Below, one piece after another: positions 41,235 through 51,066 of a DNA stretch of 64,000 nucleotides (its first letter is position 1; each line of letters opens with the position of its first letter). Origin of the DNA: Arthrobacter crystallopoietes (GTDB taxonomy: Bacteria > Actinomycetota > Actinomycetes > Actinomycetales > Micrococcaceae); the NCBI RefSeq assembly GCF_017603825.1, contig NZ_CP072014.1, forward strand, positions 1,860,001-1,924,000. The letters run 5' to 3'. Under the pieces are notes generated by a model that worked only from the letters and a program-made list of their open reading frames with translations, was not told where the DNA came from and searched no databases. The translations under genes were made by a program, and so were the position numbers.

Positions 41235-42958
41235 AGTTGGACCTGATCCTGCGCGACGCCGACATAATCACCCTCGAGGCCGACCGTCCCCGGGCAACAT
41301 CTGTGGGCGTGCTGGGCGGGCGGATCGCCGGCTTCGACGAGGAGCTTGAGGGGTGCACGGCCGAGCGGGAAGTCTCGCTGGGCGGCGCCACCGTGGTCCC
41401 CGGCTTCATCGACGCCCACTGCCACACCACCTGGTGGGGGCTGGGTCTGGGCGCCGTCGAACTGGAGCAGGCGCGAGGCCTCGAGGAACTCTATGCGCTG
41501 CTCGAAGCCGAGGTCCAAAGGCTGGATGCGCTGCCCGGCGGCGCCCCCGACGCTTGGGTCAACGGCACCGGCTTCAACCACAAGCACCACGGCGGGGCCT
41601 TCCCTGACATCCGCCGGCTTGACGCGATCACCGGCGACCGGCCGCTCTACCTGCGGCACGTCTCCGGGCACCTGTCCATCACCAACTCCGCCACGCTGCG
41701 GCTGGCCGGCGTCGTCGAGCCCGGCTTTGCCGATCCCACCGGCGGTGCCTTGCTGCGTGGGGCCGACGGGTACCCGACGGGCGTGGTCGAAGAGTCCGCG
41801 CAGCAGCTGATCCAGAACCTGCTGCTGCCGTATCCGGTGGAGCGCATTGTCGAGGCGCTGGACGCGGCGACGACACGGTACGCAGCCGAAGGCATCACCA
41901 GTTTCACCGAAGCCGGTATTGGCGGCGGCTGGATCGGGCACAGCCCGGTGGAAGTTCAGGCGTATCTGACGGCCCAGCGGGCCGGCAAGCTGCACGCCCG
42001 CGCCCAGCTGATGCCCGCGCTTGATTCGCTGCGGCCGATCGAGGCCAACGCCGTGGATATGCACGGCACGGGCTCCGGCCGTGGGCTGGACCTTGGCGCC
42101 GTTGCGGGTTTCGGCGACGAGTGGGTGTCGCTGGGGCCGGTGAAGGTCTTCATGGACGGCTCGTTGCTGGGCGCGACTGCGGCGGTGACCGAGGACTACT
42201 GCGGCCACCAGCACAACACCGGCTACCTGCTGGATTCACCCGAGGCCTACCGCGAACGTGTCGACGCCGCCTACCGCGCCGGCTGGCCGATCGCGCTGCA
42301 TGCGATCGGCGATGCGGCCATCGATCTGGCCACCGAGATCATCGTCGGCTGCCAGGAGCGCTACGGCCGCAACCACCTGCCCAACCGGATCGAGCACTTC
42401 GGCATCGCCCGGCCGGACCAGTTGGCGCCCGTGGCTGCGGCCGGGATCGCCGTGGCTCCGCAGGCCGCGTTCATCGGTCCTTTGGGTGATCAGTTTGCCG
42501 CCTTGGTGGGGCCCGAGCGCGAAGGCTGGCTGTACCGGGGACGTTCGCTGGTGGACGCCGGCATTCTCGTGGCCGGCAGCTCCGACCTGCCGGTGGCCGA
42601 CAACAACGTGCTCCGCGCGATGCAGTCCTGGGTGGACCGGCGAACCGAGCAAGGCAAGATCCTCGGGGGAGCGGCCGAGGGCCTCACCGCCGAGGAGGCA
42701 CTGCGGACCTACACGGATTGGGCCGCCCGGGCCACCGGCACCGCCGACCAGAAGGGTACCCTGCGCCGGGGTAAGCTCGCGGATTTCGCCGTGCTCTCCG
42801 GGTCGCCGCTGGACGCCCCGGATATCTCCGGCCTCGAGGTGCTGGCCACTATCGTTGGCGGTGAATTCAGCTTCGATCGGCTGGATTCCGGCGCTGCTGC
42901 CAGCCCCGCAGCCGAGTCTCTCTTCGCGCCCGAGCCGGACGCCGCCGTCGTTCGCTGA
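41231..42958 (+). CDS. Amidohydrolase (YtcJ-like)
   Basis: The product is 575 aa; its ATG overlaps the preceding stop. The metal-binding DAHCHTTWWG motif lies near residue 60, a His-containing ALHAIGDAA stretch near 355, and a late Asp in AGSSDLPV near 453; this is the Amidohydrolase_3 layout. Such enzymes hydrolyse amide or imine bonds of diverse cyclic or N-substituted compounds. Coupling to the ThDP enzyme suggests a shared pathway. Substrate unknown. Confidence 0.92.
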   Translation: MKLDLILRDADIITLEADRPRATSVGVLGGRIAGFDEELEGCTAEREVSLGGATVVPGFIDAHCHTTWWGLGLGAVELEQARGLEELYALLEAEVQRLDALPGGAPDAWVNGTGFNHKHHGGAFPDIRRLDAITGDRPLYLRHVSGHLSITNSATLRLAGVVEPGFADPTGGALLRGADGYPTGVVEESAQQLIQNLLLPYPVERIVEALDAATTRYAAEGITSFTEAGIGGGWIGHSPVEVQAYLTAQRAGKLHARAQLMPALDSLRPIEANAVDMHGTGSGRGLDLGAVAGFGDEWVSLGPVKVFMDGSLLGATAAVTEDYCGHQHNTGYLLDSPEAYRERVDAAYRAGWPIALHAIGDAAIDLATEIIVGCQERYGRNHLPNRIEHFGIARPDQLAPVAAAGIAVAPQAAFIGPLGDQFAALVGPEREGWLYRGRSLVDAGILVAGSSDLPVADNNVLRAMQSWVDRRTEQGKILGGAAEGLTAEEALRTYTDWAARATGTADQKGTLRRGKLADFAVLSGSPLDAPDISGLEVLATIVGGEFSFDRLDSGAAASPAAESLFAPEPDAAVVR

Positions 42959-42996
42959 ACATCTATACGTCAGACCGAGCCGTTAGGATTCCATCC

Positions 42997-44286
42997 ATGA
43001 CCACCACCTCCGCCCAGTCCGCCCCGGCCGTCTCCGGTGACGACGCGCGCGCCTTCCTGCACGACTTCCGCTCGATGAGCACGTTCGGGGCCACGGCCGG
43101 CGGGGGAGTGGACCGCCAGGCGGGAACATTCGTCGACGGCCAGACGCGGACCTGGTTCCGCGGCCTGGTGGAAGGCCATGGCTTCGACGTCCGCTACGAC
43201 GCGGTGGGGAACCAGTTCGCGCTGCTCGAGCTGGCGCCCGGCGCCCCGTACATCGCGGTCGGATCGCACCTGGACTCGCAGCCGCTGGGCGGGCGGTTCG
43301 ACGGCGCCTATGGCGTGCTGGCCGGTGCCCACGCGGCCGTCCGGCTGAAGCAGCGGTTGGCGGCAGAGGGCACGGAGCCGGCGTTCAACATCGCCGTCAT
43401 CAACTGGTTCAACGAGGAAGGCTGCCGGTTCAAGCCCTCCATGATGGGCAGTTCCGTCTTCACGGGCAAGCTGCCCGCCGAGCAGGTCCTGGCCACCACC
43501 GACCCGCACGGCACCACCGTCCGCGAGGCGCTGGAGGCCATCGGGACCATCGGCGACTTCTCGCTGGATCTTGCCGCGTACGTGGAAATCCACATTGAGC
43601 AGGGCCGCTCGCTCGAGGACGCCGGGCTGACCATCGGCCTCGTCGAATCCACCTGGGGCGCCAACAAGTACGAGTTCGTCGTGCACGGCGAGCAGGCGCA
43701 CACCGGCGCCACCGTGATCGCCGACCGGCACGACGCGCTGCTCGGGGCGTCCTCCCTGGTGGTTGCCGCGCGTGAGATCGCCGACGAGTTCAGTACCGAG
43801 GAGCATTCCGTCATCACCTCTTGCGGCGAGTTCACGGTCTACCCGAACTCGCCAGTGGTGGTGGCCAGCCGGGTGGAGCTGCTCGTCGACGTGCGCAGCA
43901 CGGACCCCGATGTGCTGGCCGCCGCCGACGCCGAACTGCACCGCCGTGTGGCCGAGATCGAGGGGAAGGCGAGCGTACGGATCGAGCGCGGTGCCGAGCA
44001 TGTCTGGGCCGCCAAGGCCTATGACGAGGCCGGCATGCGCCTGGCAGCCAAAAGCGCGGAGGCGCTGGAACTGCCGTACGGCACCGTCCGGACGCTGGCC
44101 GGGCATGACTCGACGAACATGAAGGACATCGTCCCGACCATCATGCTGTTCGTGCCCAGCGTCGAGGGCATCTCGCACAATGAGAAGGAACTGACTAACG
44201 ACGACGACATGCTCGCCGGCGTGGATCTGCTCACTGAGGTACTGGGACGCGTGGTGGTCGGGGACTTCGTGTCGCCGAACGGCTAG
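42997..44286 (+). CDS. M20-family Zn-hydrolase (N-carbamoylase/allantoate amidohydrolase type)
   Basis: The product is 429 aa from ATG 42997; the ribosome site is weak. Metal ligands and signatures: GSHLDSQPLGGRFDGAYG near 88, NWFNEEG near 135, IHIEQG near 199 and SHNEKE near 394. These mark the hydantoinase/carbamoylase branch of M20, which releases carbamoyl or ureido groups from amino acids. A paralogue lies at 60746-62041. Confidence 0.93.
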   Translation: MTTTSAQSAPAVSGDDARAFLHDFRSMSTFGATAGGGVDRQAGTFVDGQTRTWFRGLVEGHGFDVRYDAVGNQFALLELAPGAPYIAVGSHLDSQPLGGRFDGAYGVLAGAHAAVRLKQRLAAEGTEPAFNIAVINWFNEEGCRFKPSMMGSSVFTGKLPAEQVLATTDPHGTTVREALEAIGTIGDFSLDLAAYVEIHIEQGRSLEDAGLTIGLVESTWGANKYEFVVHGEQAHTGATVIADRHDALLGASSLVVAAREIADEFSTEEHSVITSCGEFTVYPNSPVVVASRVELLVDVRSTDPDVLAAADAELHRRVAEIEGKASVRIERGAEHVWAAKAYDEAGMRLAAKSAEALELPYGTVRTLAGHDSTNMKDIVPTIMLFVPSVEGISHNEKELTNDDDMLAGVDLLTEVLGRVVVGDFVSPNG

Positions 44287-44408
44287 GGGGACCGAAGGCC
44301 GTTCCGCTGGCAGTTGCTTGCTGAAAGCGCGCCCCTGTGGCGGCGTGTCGCAAAAGCCCCGGTGGGATCATCGAATCAGGGGATTTGCAGCCAGCGAAGG
44401 AGCGGATC

Positions 44409-44825
44409 ATGGGACGCGCATCGGGAATTATCGAGCGGTTCTACCGGGAAATCATGGAGGGAGGGAACCTGGACCTGATCGACCAGCTGGGCAGTGAGAG
44501 CTACACGGACCACGAGGAGCCCATGCCCGGGCAGCCGTCAGGTCTGGACGGCATCAGGTTCTACGTCGACACATTCAGGAAGGCTTTCCCCGACATCAAG
44601 GCGAAGTCTATCGAACCCACAATGGCCGATGGGGATCTGGAGGCGGCCCGCGTGGTCCTCACCGGGACCCACCAGGGCGAACTGATGGGGACTGCCCCCA
44701 CCGGCAACACTGTGGAATTTGGCGGCATCGACATCATCCGTGTTCAGGACGGCCAAGTAGTCGAGCATTGGGGAGCGACGGACATGCTGAAACTGCTGCA
44801 GCAGATCGGCGCCGTTAAGTTGTAA
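44409..44825 (+). CDS. SnoaL-like/ester cyclase family protein
   Basis: The product is 138 aa; ATG 44409 follows AAGGAG, and earlier in-frame GTG lacks a site. It has the small cone-shaped NTF2-like fold pattern: IIERFYREIMEGGNLD at the start, YTDHEEP, then GLDGIRFYVDTFRKAFPD and a final beta strand DGQVVEHWG. Such proteins isomerise or cyclise small substrates, or simply bind them. It is a single gene between the M20 enzyme and a convergent GntR regulator. Confidence 0.88.
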   Translation: MGRASGIIERFYREIMEGGNLDLIDQLGSESYTDHEEPMPGQPSGLDGIRFYVDTFRKAFPDIKAKSIEPTMADGDLEAARVVLTGTHQGELMGTAPTGNTVEFGGIDIIRVQDGQVVEHWGATDMLKLLQQIGAVKL

Positions 44826-44853
44826 AAATGGAAAGTGGAGCCACGCCGCGGGT

Positions 44854-45624
44854 TTAGGGTGTCGGGCGCTCCGCCCCGGTCAGGGCGCTAAGGCCGCGTG
44901 CGCCTTCTTCGTCAAGGTATTCGGCGAAGTAGGCGGCGATGGCATTGCGGGCGGTGGTGCCGGCGGCCGTGGCATCGCCGGCGGCGATGGCCTGGAAAAT
45001 TGCGCGGTCGCGTTCGACGGCTCCTTCCATGGCCGCGGTGGAATTGCCGGAGCGTTCCATTCGGTCGTTCATGAGGTTGAGGATGGAGCCGGCGACCGCT
45101 TCGCCACAGATCCGCAGCAGGCTGTTGTGGCTGGCTTCCCAGACTGCAGCGTGGAAGTCCAGGTCCGCGCGGTTGAAGCTGTCCGAACCATTGGCGACTT
45201 CCGCTTCCATGCGCTCGACCGCGTCGCGCATTTTCTCGACTTGTTCCTCCGTGTGCAGGGCCGCGGCCAACTGGCAGGCGGAGCTCTCCAGCACGATGCG
45301 GAACTGCACCAGTTCGGACAGGGACAGCGAGGCGATCCGCGCCATCGTCGTGAAGGAACGTCCCAGGCTGTCGGGGGAGACGGCGAGAACCTCAGGTCCG
45401 CTGCGTCCACCGGGACGGGACGCGATCAGGCCCTGGCTTTGCAGAACGCGCAGGGCTTCGCGGATGGTGGGGCGGCTGACCGAGAACTGCACCATGAGCT
45501 CGCGTTCACTGGGAAGATGCTGGCCCGGCTCGATCTCCCTGGACAGGATCGCCTCTTCGATCTGCTGCACCACGCGCTCGTAAGTCAGCGTGGGCACGGC
45601 CGGCGTGAAGGTCAGCTTGCTCAT
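44854..45624 (-). CDS. FadR-type GntR regulator
   Basis: The product is 256 aa; ATG 45624 follows GAAGG. The N-terminal winged HTH (LPSERELMVQFSVSRPTIREALRVL) and a C-terminal helical FCD domain with metal-binding His/Asp residues (ADLDFHAAVWEASHN) are clear. It is divergent from the peptide-type ABC importer operon and probably represses it through the palindrome at 45729-45739. It has a paralogue at 53011-53781. Confidence 0.93.
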   Translation of the reverse strand: MSKLTFTPAVPTLTYERVVQQIEEAILSREIEPGQHLPSERELMVQFSVSRPTIREALRVLQSQGLIASRPGGRSGPEVLAVSPDSLGRSFTTMARIASLSLSELVQFRIVLESSACQLAAALHTEEQVEKMRDAVERMEAEVANGSDSFNRADLDFHAAVWEASHNSLLRICGEAVAGSILNLMNDRMERSGNSTAAMEGAVERDRAIFQAIAAGDATAAGTTARNAIAAYFAEYLDEEGARGLSALTGAERPTP

Positions 45625-45728
45625 GAGGTGCCTTCCGTCGTCGTACGTTTGGGGCTTTTCGGCAAGCATACTGCCGTTGAGCGCGCCTCCGTCAGTAAAG
45701 ATTGCCCCCGAAAGCAGTTTTACGCAAC

Positions 45729-45739
45729 TGGTAAGACCA
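45729..45739. promoter_or_regulatory. FadR/GntR-type operator
   Basis: TGGTAAGACCA is a perfect match to the FadR-subfamily pattern TNGTNNNACNA and lies between the GntR gene (start 45624) and the ABC importer (start 45824). A similar site, TGGTCTGACCA, occurs at 56108-56118. Confidence 0.7.
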
Positions 45740-45823
45740 TGTAACTAGGTAGAAATATAGACATGGGATGGTGTTGGATAGATCACATCACTGAAGTGTC
45801 GTTCCTAATCGATGGAGAACGCT

Positions 45824-47344
45824 ATGCGCCTGAGTAAGAATTACGGCCGTGCGGCAGTTGTACTGCTGGCCGGATCGCTGTCCTTGACTGCCTGCTCGGC
45901 CGGGTCCGGGGGCTCTACAGCCGACGGCGCTGCGGAGAATACCGCCGTCACCGTGGCGTTGACGGGAGAACCGGTGAACCTGGACTTCACCACGACGGCG
46001 GGCGCGGCGATTCCCCAGGCGCTGATGTCCAACGTGTACGAAGGGCTGGTGGAGATCGACCAGGATGGCGAAATCCAGCCGCTGCTGGCGGAGTCCTGGG
46101 AACTGAGCGAGGACCGCAAGACCTACACCTTCAAGCTGCGCGAAGGGGCAAAGTTCTCCAACGGCGAGGCGTTCACCGCAGAAGACGTGAAGTTCAGCAT
46201 TGAGCGCGTCCAGTCCGACGCGTGGGTTTCCAGCCTGAAGGCAAAGATGGACGTGGTGGATTTCGTTGAGGTGGTCAGCGACACCGAAGTCGCGGTCACC
46301 CTTAAGCAGCCCAGCAACGCCTGGCTGTTCGACATGGGCACACTGGTGGGAGCGATGTTCGATCCCAGCGGCGTGGACGATCTGGCCAACACCGCCATCG
46401 GCACCGGCCCGTACGCCATCGAGGCGTGGAACCGCGGCCAGTCCATCGAGCTGGCGGCCCGCGACGACTACTGGGGCGAGAAGCCGGGTGTGGAGACCGC
46501 ATCGCTGCGCTACTTCGCCGACGCCGTCGCCACCACCAACGCCCTGCAGTCCGGCGACGTGGATGTGGTCTACAACATGCAGGCACCGGAGCTGCTCTCC
46601 AGCTTTGAAAGCGACGACAAGTTCCAGGTCCTGGAGGGCACCTCCAACGGCGAGATTGTCCTGTCCATGAACAACAACGAGGCACCGTTCGACGACGTGC
46701 GCGTCCGCCAGGCCGTGATGCACGCGATCGACCGCCAGGCGGTTGTGGACACCGCGTGGAACGGCTACGGCACGGTGGTCGGCGGCCCGGTTCCGCCGAC
46801 GGACCCGTACTACGAGGACCTCAACGACGTCTACCCGTACGATCCGGCCAAGGCCAAGGAACTGCTGAAGGAAGCCGGCGCGGAGAACCTGAACATCACC
46901 TTCACCGTTCCCACCCGTCCCTATGCCACCGCCGTCTCCGAGATCGTGGTGTCGCAGCTGGCCGAAGTGGGCATCAACGCGAAGATCGAGTCCTCCGAAT
47001 TCCCGGCAGTGTGGCTGGATGAGGTCTTCACCAAGCAGGACTACCAGATGTCCGTGGTGCTGGCCGTGGAGGGCCGGGACGTGCTCTCGATGTTCAACAA
47101 CCCGGACTATTACCTGGGCTACGACAATTCCAAGATCAAGGACAAGGCTGCCGAGGCCGACGCCGCGGACGAGGCCGGCTACGTCTCCGGAATGCAGGAC
47201 GTGGTCCGCACCATTGTCGACGACGCCGCTGCCAACGTTCTGTTCATCTTCCCCAACATTGTGGTGGCGGATGCGAACGTGACCGGCATCCCGGCGAACT
47301 CCGTCACCGAAGCGCTGGACCTGACCAACATCGGCTGGAAGTAA
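45824..47344 (+). CDS. ABC importer substrate-binding lipoprotein (family 5)
   Basis: The product is 506 aa. ATG 45824 is preferred because GGAG lies 6-7 nt upstream; it overlaps the earlier in-frame ATG 45812. A lipobox (LTAC, Cys24) ends the signal peptide. The family 5 peptide/nickel-binding pattern is seen (LLAESWELSEDRKTYTFKLR near 80-100, in shorter matching pieces). It captures peptides or similar compounds at the cell surface for the downstream permeases. Confidence 0.93.
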   Translation: MRLSKNYGRAAVVLLAGSLSLTACSAGSGGSTADGAAENTAVTVALTGEPVNLDFTTTAGAAIPQALMSNVYEGLVEIDQDGEIQPLLAESWELSEDRKTYTFKLREGAKFSNGEAFTAEDVKFSIERVQSDAWVSSLKAKMDVVDFVEVVSDTEVAVTLKQPSNAWLFDMGTLVGAMFDPSGVDDLANTAIGTGPYAIEAWNRGQSIELAARDDYWGEKPGVETASLRYFADAVATTNALQSGDVDVVYNMQAPELLSSFESDDKFQVLEGTSNGEIVLSMNNNEAPFDDVRVRQAVMHAIDRQAVVDTAWNGYGTVVGGPVPPTDPYYEDLNDVYPYDPAKAKELLKEAGAENLNITFTVPTRPYATAVSEIVVSQLAEVGINAKIESSEFPAVWLDEVFTKQDYQMSVVLAVEGRDVLSMFNNPDYYLGYDNSKIKDKAAEADAADEAGYVSGMQDVVRTIVDDAAANVLFIFPNIVVADANVTGIPANSVTEALDLTNIGWK

Positions 47345-47375
47345 GCTCTACAACCTCGAGTAAGGAGGGGCCGGC

Positions 47376-48323
47376 GTGGCAATCCGTTTGCTGATCAACC
47401 TGGCCCGGTTTGTGGTCACCTACGTGGCCGCTACGGTGCTGGTGTTCCTGTTCATGCGCACCATCCCGGGCGACCCGGCACAGATCGCGCTGGGCGTGAA
47501 CGCCACGCCGGAGCTGCTGGCCCAGACCCGGGCGGAATTCGGCACCGACCGGCCCCTCATCGTGCAGTACTTCGACTGGGCTCTGGGACTGCCCTTCGGG
47601 GACTTCGGCATCTCCTATGTGACCCGGCAGGACATCAGCCCGCTGGTGCTGGACCGGGTGCAGGTGAGCCTGATCCTGGTGGTGCTGGCGATGATCGTCG
47701 CGCTGCTGATCGCGATTCCGTTCGGCACCTACGCCGCGGTCAAGCACCGCAATCCCAGCGGCATTGTGATCAGCGGGATCAGCCAGCTCGGCGTCGCGCT
47801 GCCGAACTTCCTGGCCGGCATCCTGCTGGTGGTGGTCTTCGCTGTGGGGCTGGGCTGGTTCCCGGCCAACGGCTGGACGCCGCCGGGGGAAGACTTCGGC
47901 GATTTCTTGTCCCGGGTGTTCCTCCCCGTGCTGGCACTGGCGTCCGTGCAGGGCGCCATCCTGACCCGGTACGTGCGCTCCGCCGTCATGGAAGTGATGA
48001 GCGAAGACTACCTGCGCACCGCCCGGGCGAAGGGCCTGGGCAAGCTGGAAGCTTTGGTCAAGCACGGCCTGCGCAACGCTTCCATCCCGGTCCTGACCGT
48101 GACCAGCGTGCAGCTGGCCGCGCTGATCATCGGCGCCGTGGTCATCGAACGGGTCTTCGTCATCCCCGGTCTGGGCTCGATGCTGCTGGACGCGGTGGGC
48201 AACCGCGACCTGCTGACCGTGCAGTCCGTGGTGATGGTGCTGGTGGCCATAACCCTGATCATCAACCTGGTGGTGGACGTGCTTTACACCGTCCTTGACC
48301 CCCGCATCCGGAAGAAGGCGTAA
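47376..48323 (+). CDS. ABC importer permease (DppB-like)
   Basis: The product is 315 aa; GTG 47376 follows AAGGAGGGG. Six hydrophobic segments and the EAA-loop (YLRTARAKGLGKLE near 211-224) are typical of the first permease of peptide importers. The next permease gene starts on its stop codon (TAATG). Confidence 0.93.
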   Translation: MAIRLLINLARFVVTYVAATVLVFLFMRTIPGDPAQIALGVNATPELLAQTRAEFGTDRPLIVQYFDWALGLPFGDFGISYVTRQDISPLVLDRVQVSLILVVLAMIVALLIAIPFGTYAAVKHRNPSGIVISGISQLGVALPNFLAGILLVVVFAVGLGWFPANGWTPPGEDFGDFLSRVFLPVLALASVQGAILTRYVRSAVMEVMSEDYLRTARAKGLGKLEALVKHGLRNASIPVLTVTSVQLAALIIGAVVIERVFVIPGLGSMLLDAVGNRDLLTVQSVVMVLVAITLIINLVVDVLYTVLDPRIRKKA

Positions 48324-49177
48324 TGACAGCCGAGTCCGCCGTCGTCGTCCGCAGTTCCCGGCGCAAGCCGGCACCCACCCTACTGATCGGGGCGTCCCTG
48401 GTTGCCCTGGTGGTGCTGGCCGCGCTGGTCTCCCTGGTCTGGACGCCTTACGATCCGGTGCAGGCGTTCCCGGCCGACCGGCTGCAGGGTTCCAGCGCCG
48501 AGCACCTGATGGGCACGGACCGCTACGGGCGCGATGTGTTCTCCGGGATTCTGTACGGGGCGCGGATCACGCTGCTGGTGGGGTTGATCGCTGTCGGCAT
48601 TGCGTTGGTGATCGGCACGCCGCTGGGCATCCTGGCCGGCATGCGCGGCGGCGCCACCGAAGAAGTAACCATGCGCGGGGCGGACATTCTGCTGGCCTTT
48701 CCCGCGCTGCTGGTGGCCATCATGTTCGGCGCCGTTTTCGGTGCGAGCACGCTGACGGCGATGCTGGCCATCGGGATCGGGTCCATCCCCGGCTTCGCGC
48801 GGGTGGCCCGCAGCGGCACCCTGCAGGTGATGAGCACCGAGTATGTGCTGGCGGCGAAGGCCTCGAGCCAGAGCGCGTTCCGGATCGCCCGGCGGCATGT
48901 GCTGCCGAACATCGCGGGCATGGTGGTGGTGCAGTGCTCGGTTTCCTTCGCGATCGCGGTGCTGGCCGAGGCCGCCCTGTCCTTCCTTGGTCTGGGGACG
49001 CCGCCGCCGGTGCCGTCCTGGGGCCGAATGCTGCAGGAGTCCCAGCAGTTCCTGGGCACCTACCCGATGCTGGCCGTCTGGCCCGGCGTGGCCATCGCCG
49101 TGGCGGTGCTGGGCTTCAACCTGCTGGGCGACGGACTGCGCGATAAGTTCGACCCGAAACTGAACGGAGAGCGCTGA
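48323..49177 (+). CDS. ABC importer permease (DppC-like)
   Basis: The product is 284 aa, starting within the upstream stop codon. It has the DppC features: N-terminal anchor, [12 protein letters not shown] near 62-73 and an EAA-loop ([19 protein letters not shown]). It pairs with the DppB-like permease to form the channel. Confidence 0.93.
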   Translation: MTAESAVVVRSSRRKPAPTLLIGASLVALVVLAALVSLVWTPYDPVQAFPADRLQGSSAEHLMGTDRYGRDVFSGILYGARITLLVGLIAVGIALVIGTPLGILAGMRGGATEEVTMRGADILLAFPALLVAIMFGAVFGASTLTAMLAIGIGSIPGFARVARSGTLQVMSTEYVLAAKASSQSAFRIARRHVLPNIAGMVVVQCSVSFAIAVLAEAALSFLGLGTPPPVPSWGRMLQESQQFLGTYPMLAVWPGVAIAVAVLGFNLLGDGLRDKFDPKLNGER

Positions 49178-49179
49178 GC

Positions 49180-51048
49180 ATGGACAGCACTGCGAACAAC
49201 AGCCGGCTGCTTGAAGTAGCCGGACTTTCCGTGGCCACCAAGGACCGCGCCCTGGTTTCGGACTTCAACCTGGTCATGGACCGCGGCGAGCGGGTGGGGC
49301 TGATCGGCGAATCCGGCTCCGGCAAATCCATGACGACGACGGCGCTGATGGGCCTGCTGCCCGAAGGCGTCCGGGCTACCGGCTCCATCCGCTTGGCGGG
49401 GCACGACGGCGACCTGGTCACCGCGTCGGATAAACAGCTGCGCCGGATACGCGGGAACGACATGACCATGGTCTTCCAGGAACCCCTCACCGCGCTGAAT
49501 CCGTTGATGAAGGTCGGCCCCCAGGTTGCCGAGATCATGCTCAAGCACAAGTCGGTGTCCGGACGGGCAGCGGCAAGTGCCAAGGCGGTGGAGCTGCTGG
49601 CCGGAGTGAAGCTCCCGGATCCGGGCGAGGCCGCTAAGGCGTATCCGCACCAGCTCTCCGGCGGGCAGCGCCAGCGGGTCATGCTGGCCATGGCACTCGC
49701 AAATGACCCGGCGCTGCTGCTGTGCGACGAACCCACGACGGCGCTGGACGTCACGGTGCAGCGGCAGGTGCTGGACCTGATCCTTGAGTCCGTGCAGCAG
49801 CGCGGAACCGGCCTGCTCTTCATCACGCACGATTTGTCGGTGGTGGCTAACGTCTGCGACCGCGTGCTGGTCATGAACAACGGCCAGGTAGTGGAAGAGG
49901 GCAGTACCGAAGACGTGTTTTCCCGGCCGCAGCACCCCTACACGCGGGGCTTGCTGGCCGCCTCGGACTTGGACGCAACCGACGCGGACGGGCGGCTCTT
50001 CACCGTGGCCTCCGCGGCGGCATATGTGCCTCCGGTGCCGGAGCAGGTTGTTGCCGAGGTGCCGAAGGCTGCCCTGCACGTGCCGGAAGCTGGGACTGCT
50101 GCGCGGGCACAGGATTCGGTTCCGGCTGCCGCTGTTACCCCTGAACCTGCAGAGGCAGCGGTTAGCCTCGGTGAGCCGGCGCGAACGGAACCATCCATCG
50201 CGGAGCCTGCCGCCGCCGTCGTTAGTCCGGTGATCAGCGTCAAGGACCTGGTCCGCACGTACCAGCGCGGGCGCACGAGCCTGTTCGGCAAGCCCACCGA
50301 AGTGCAGGCATTGCGCGGCGTCTCCTTCGACGTCGCCGCCGGACAGCGGTTCGGTGTAGTCGGCGAATCCGGTTCCGGGAAGTCCACCTTGCTGCGGATC
50401 CTGGCCGGGCTGGACCAGCCGACGTCCGGCAGCGTCCGGGTAGCCGGCAATGAAGTGGCCGGGGCGAAAGAAAGCGAGCTGGCCCAGCTGCGACAGCAGC
50501 TCCAGATTGTCTTCCAGGACCCGATGGGTTCGCTGGATCCGCGCATGCGGGTGCAGGACATCATCGCCGAGCCGCTGCTGGCCCCCGGGCAGAAAGTGGA
50601 CAGTGCCAGGCAGCGCAAGCTGGTGGGGGAGATGCTCTCCGCCGTCGGCCTTCCCGTGGACGCTGCCGAGCGGTTCCCGCACCAGTTCTCCGGCGGCCAG
50701 CGCCAGCGCATTTCCATCGCCCGTGCGCTGATCTGCCAGCCGCGCGTACTGGTGGCCGATGAGCCGGTCAGCGCACTGGACGTCTCCGTGCGGGCACAGG
50801 TGCTCAATCTGCTCTCCGACCTCGTGGACGAATACCAGCTGACCCTTGTGTTCGTGTCGCACGATCTGGGCGTGGTGCGCTACATCTGCGACAACGTGGT
50901 GGTCATGAACAAGGGCCGGATCGTGGAAAGCGGCAGCACCGCGCAGATCTACGAGGCGCCCCGGCACGAGTACACCCGTACGCTCGTTAACTCCTCCATG
51001 TCCCTTCGATCAGAACTTGCCGCGCGCGAAGCCGCGCTGTCCCGCTGA
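49180..51048 (+). CDS. Dual-ATPase ABC transporter protein (DppD-DppF fusion)
   Basis: The product is 622 aa; ATG 49180 follows GGAG and comes 2 bp after the previous stop. It contains two complete nucleotide-binding domains, each with Walker A GESGSGKS (near 45 and 393), an LSGGQ-like signature (QLSGGQRQR, QFSGGQRQR) and Walker B. An Ala/Pro/Glu-rich linker (about 280-345) joins them. It energises the importer as a single chain. Confidence 0.93.
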   Translation: MDSTANNSRLLEVAGLSVATKDRALVSDFNLVMDRGERVGLIGESGSGKSMTTTALMGLLPEGVRATGSIRLAGHDGDLVTASDKQLRRIRGNDMTMVFQEPLTALNPLMKVGPQVAEIMLKHKSVSGRAAASAKAVELLAGVKLPDPGEAAKAYPHQLSGGQRQRVMLAMALANDPALLLCDEPTTALDVTVQRQVLDLILESVQQRGTGLLFITHDLSVVANVCDRVLVMNNGQVVEEGSTEDVFSRPQHPYTRGLLAASDLDATDADGRLFTVASAAAYVPPVPEQVVAEVPKAALHVPEAGTAARAQDSVPAAAVTPEPAEAAVSLGEPARTEPSIAEPAAAVVSPVISVKDLVRTYQRGRTSLFGKPTEVQALRGVSFDVAAGQRFGVVGESGSGKSTLLRILAGLDQPTSGSVRVAGNEVAGAKESELAQLRQQLQIVFQDPMGSLDPRMRVQDIIAEPLLAPGQKVDSARQRKLVGEMLSAVGLPVDAAERFPHQFSGGQRQRISIARALICQPRVLVADEPVSALDVSVRAQVLNLLSDLVDEYQLTLVFVSHDLGVVRYICDNVVVMNKGRIVESGSTAQIYEAPRHEYTRTLVNSSMSLRSELAAREAALSR

Positions 51049-51066
51049 ACACTCCGGAAGGCACCC

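Noticed and set aside
44337-44408. Upstream GTG start for the SnoaL-like protein
   Set aside because: No ribosome site; ATG 44409 has a good AAGGAG and begins the conserved fold.
49060-50967. 635-codon minus-strand frame opposite the dual ABC ATPase
   Set aside because: Mirror of a gene with two Walker A/B sets; no ribosome site or recognisable protein features.
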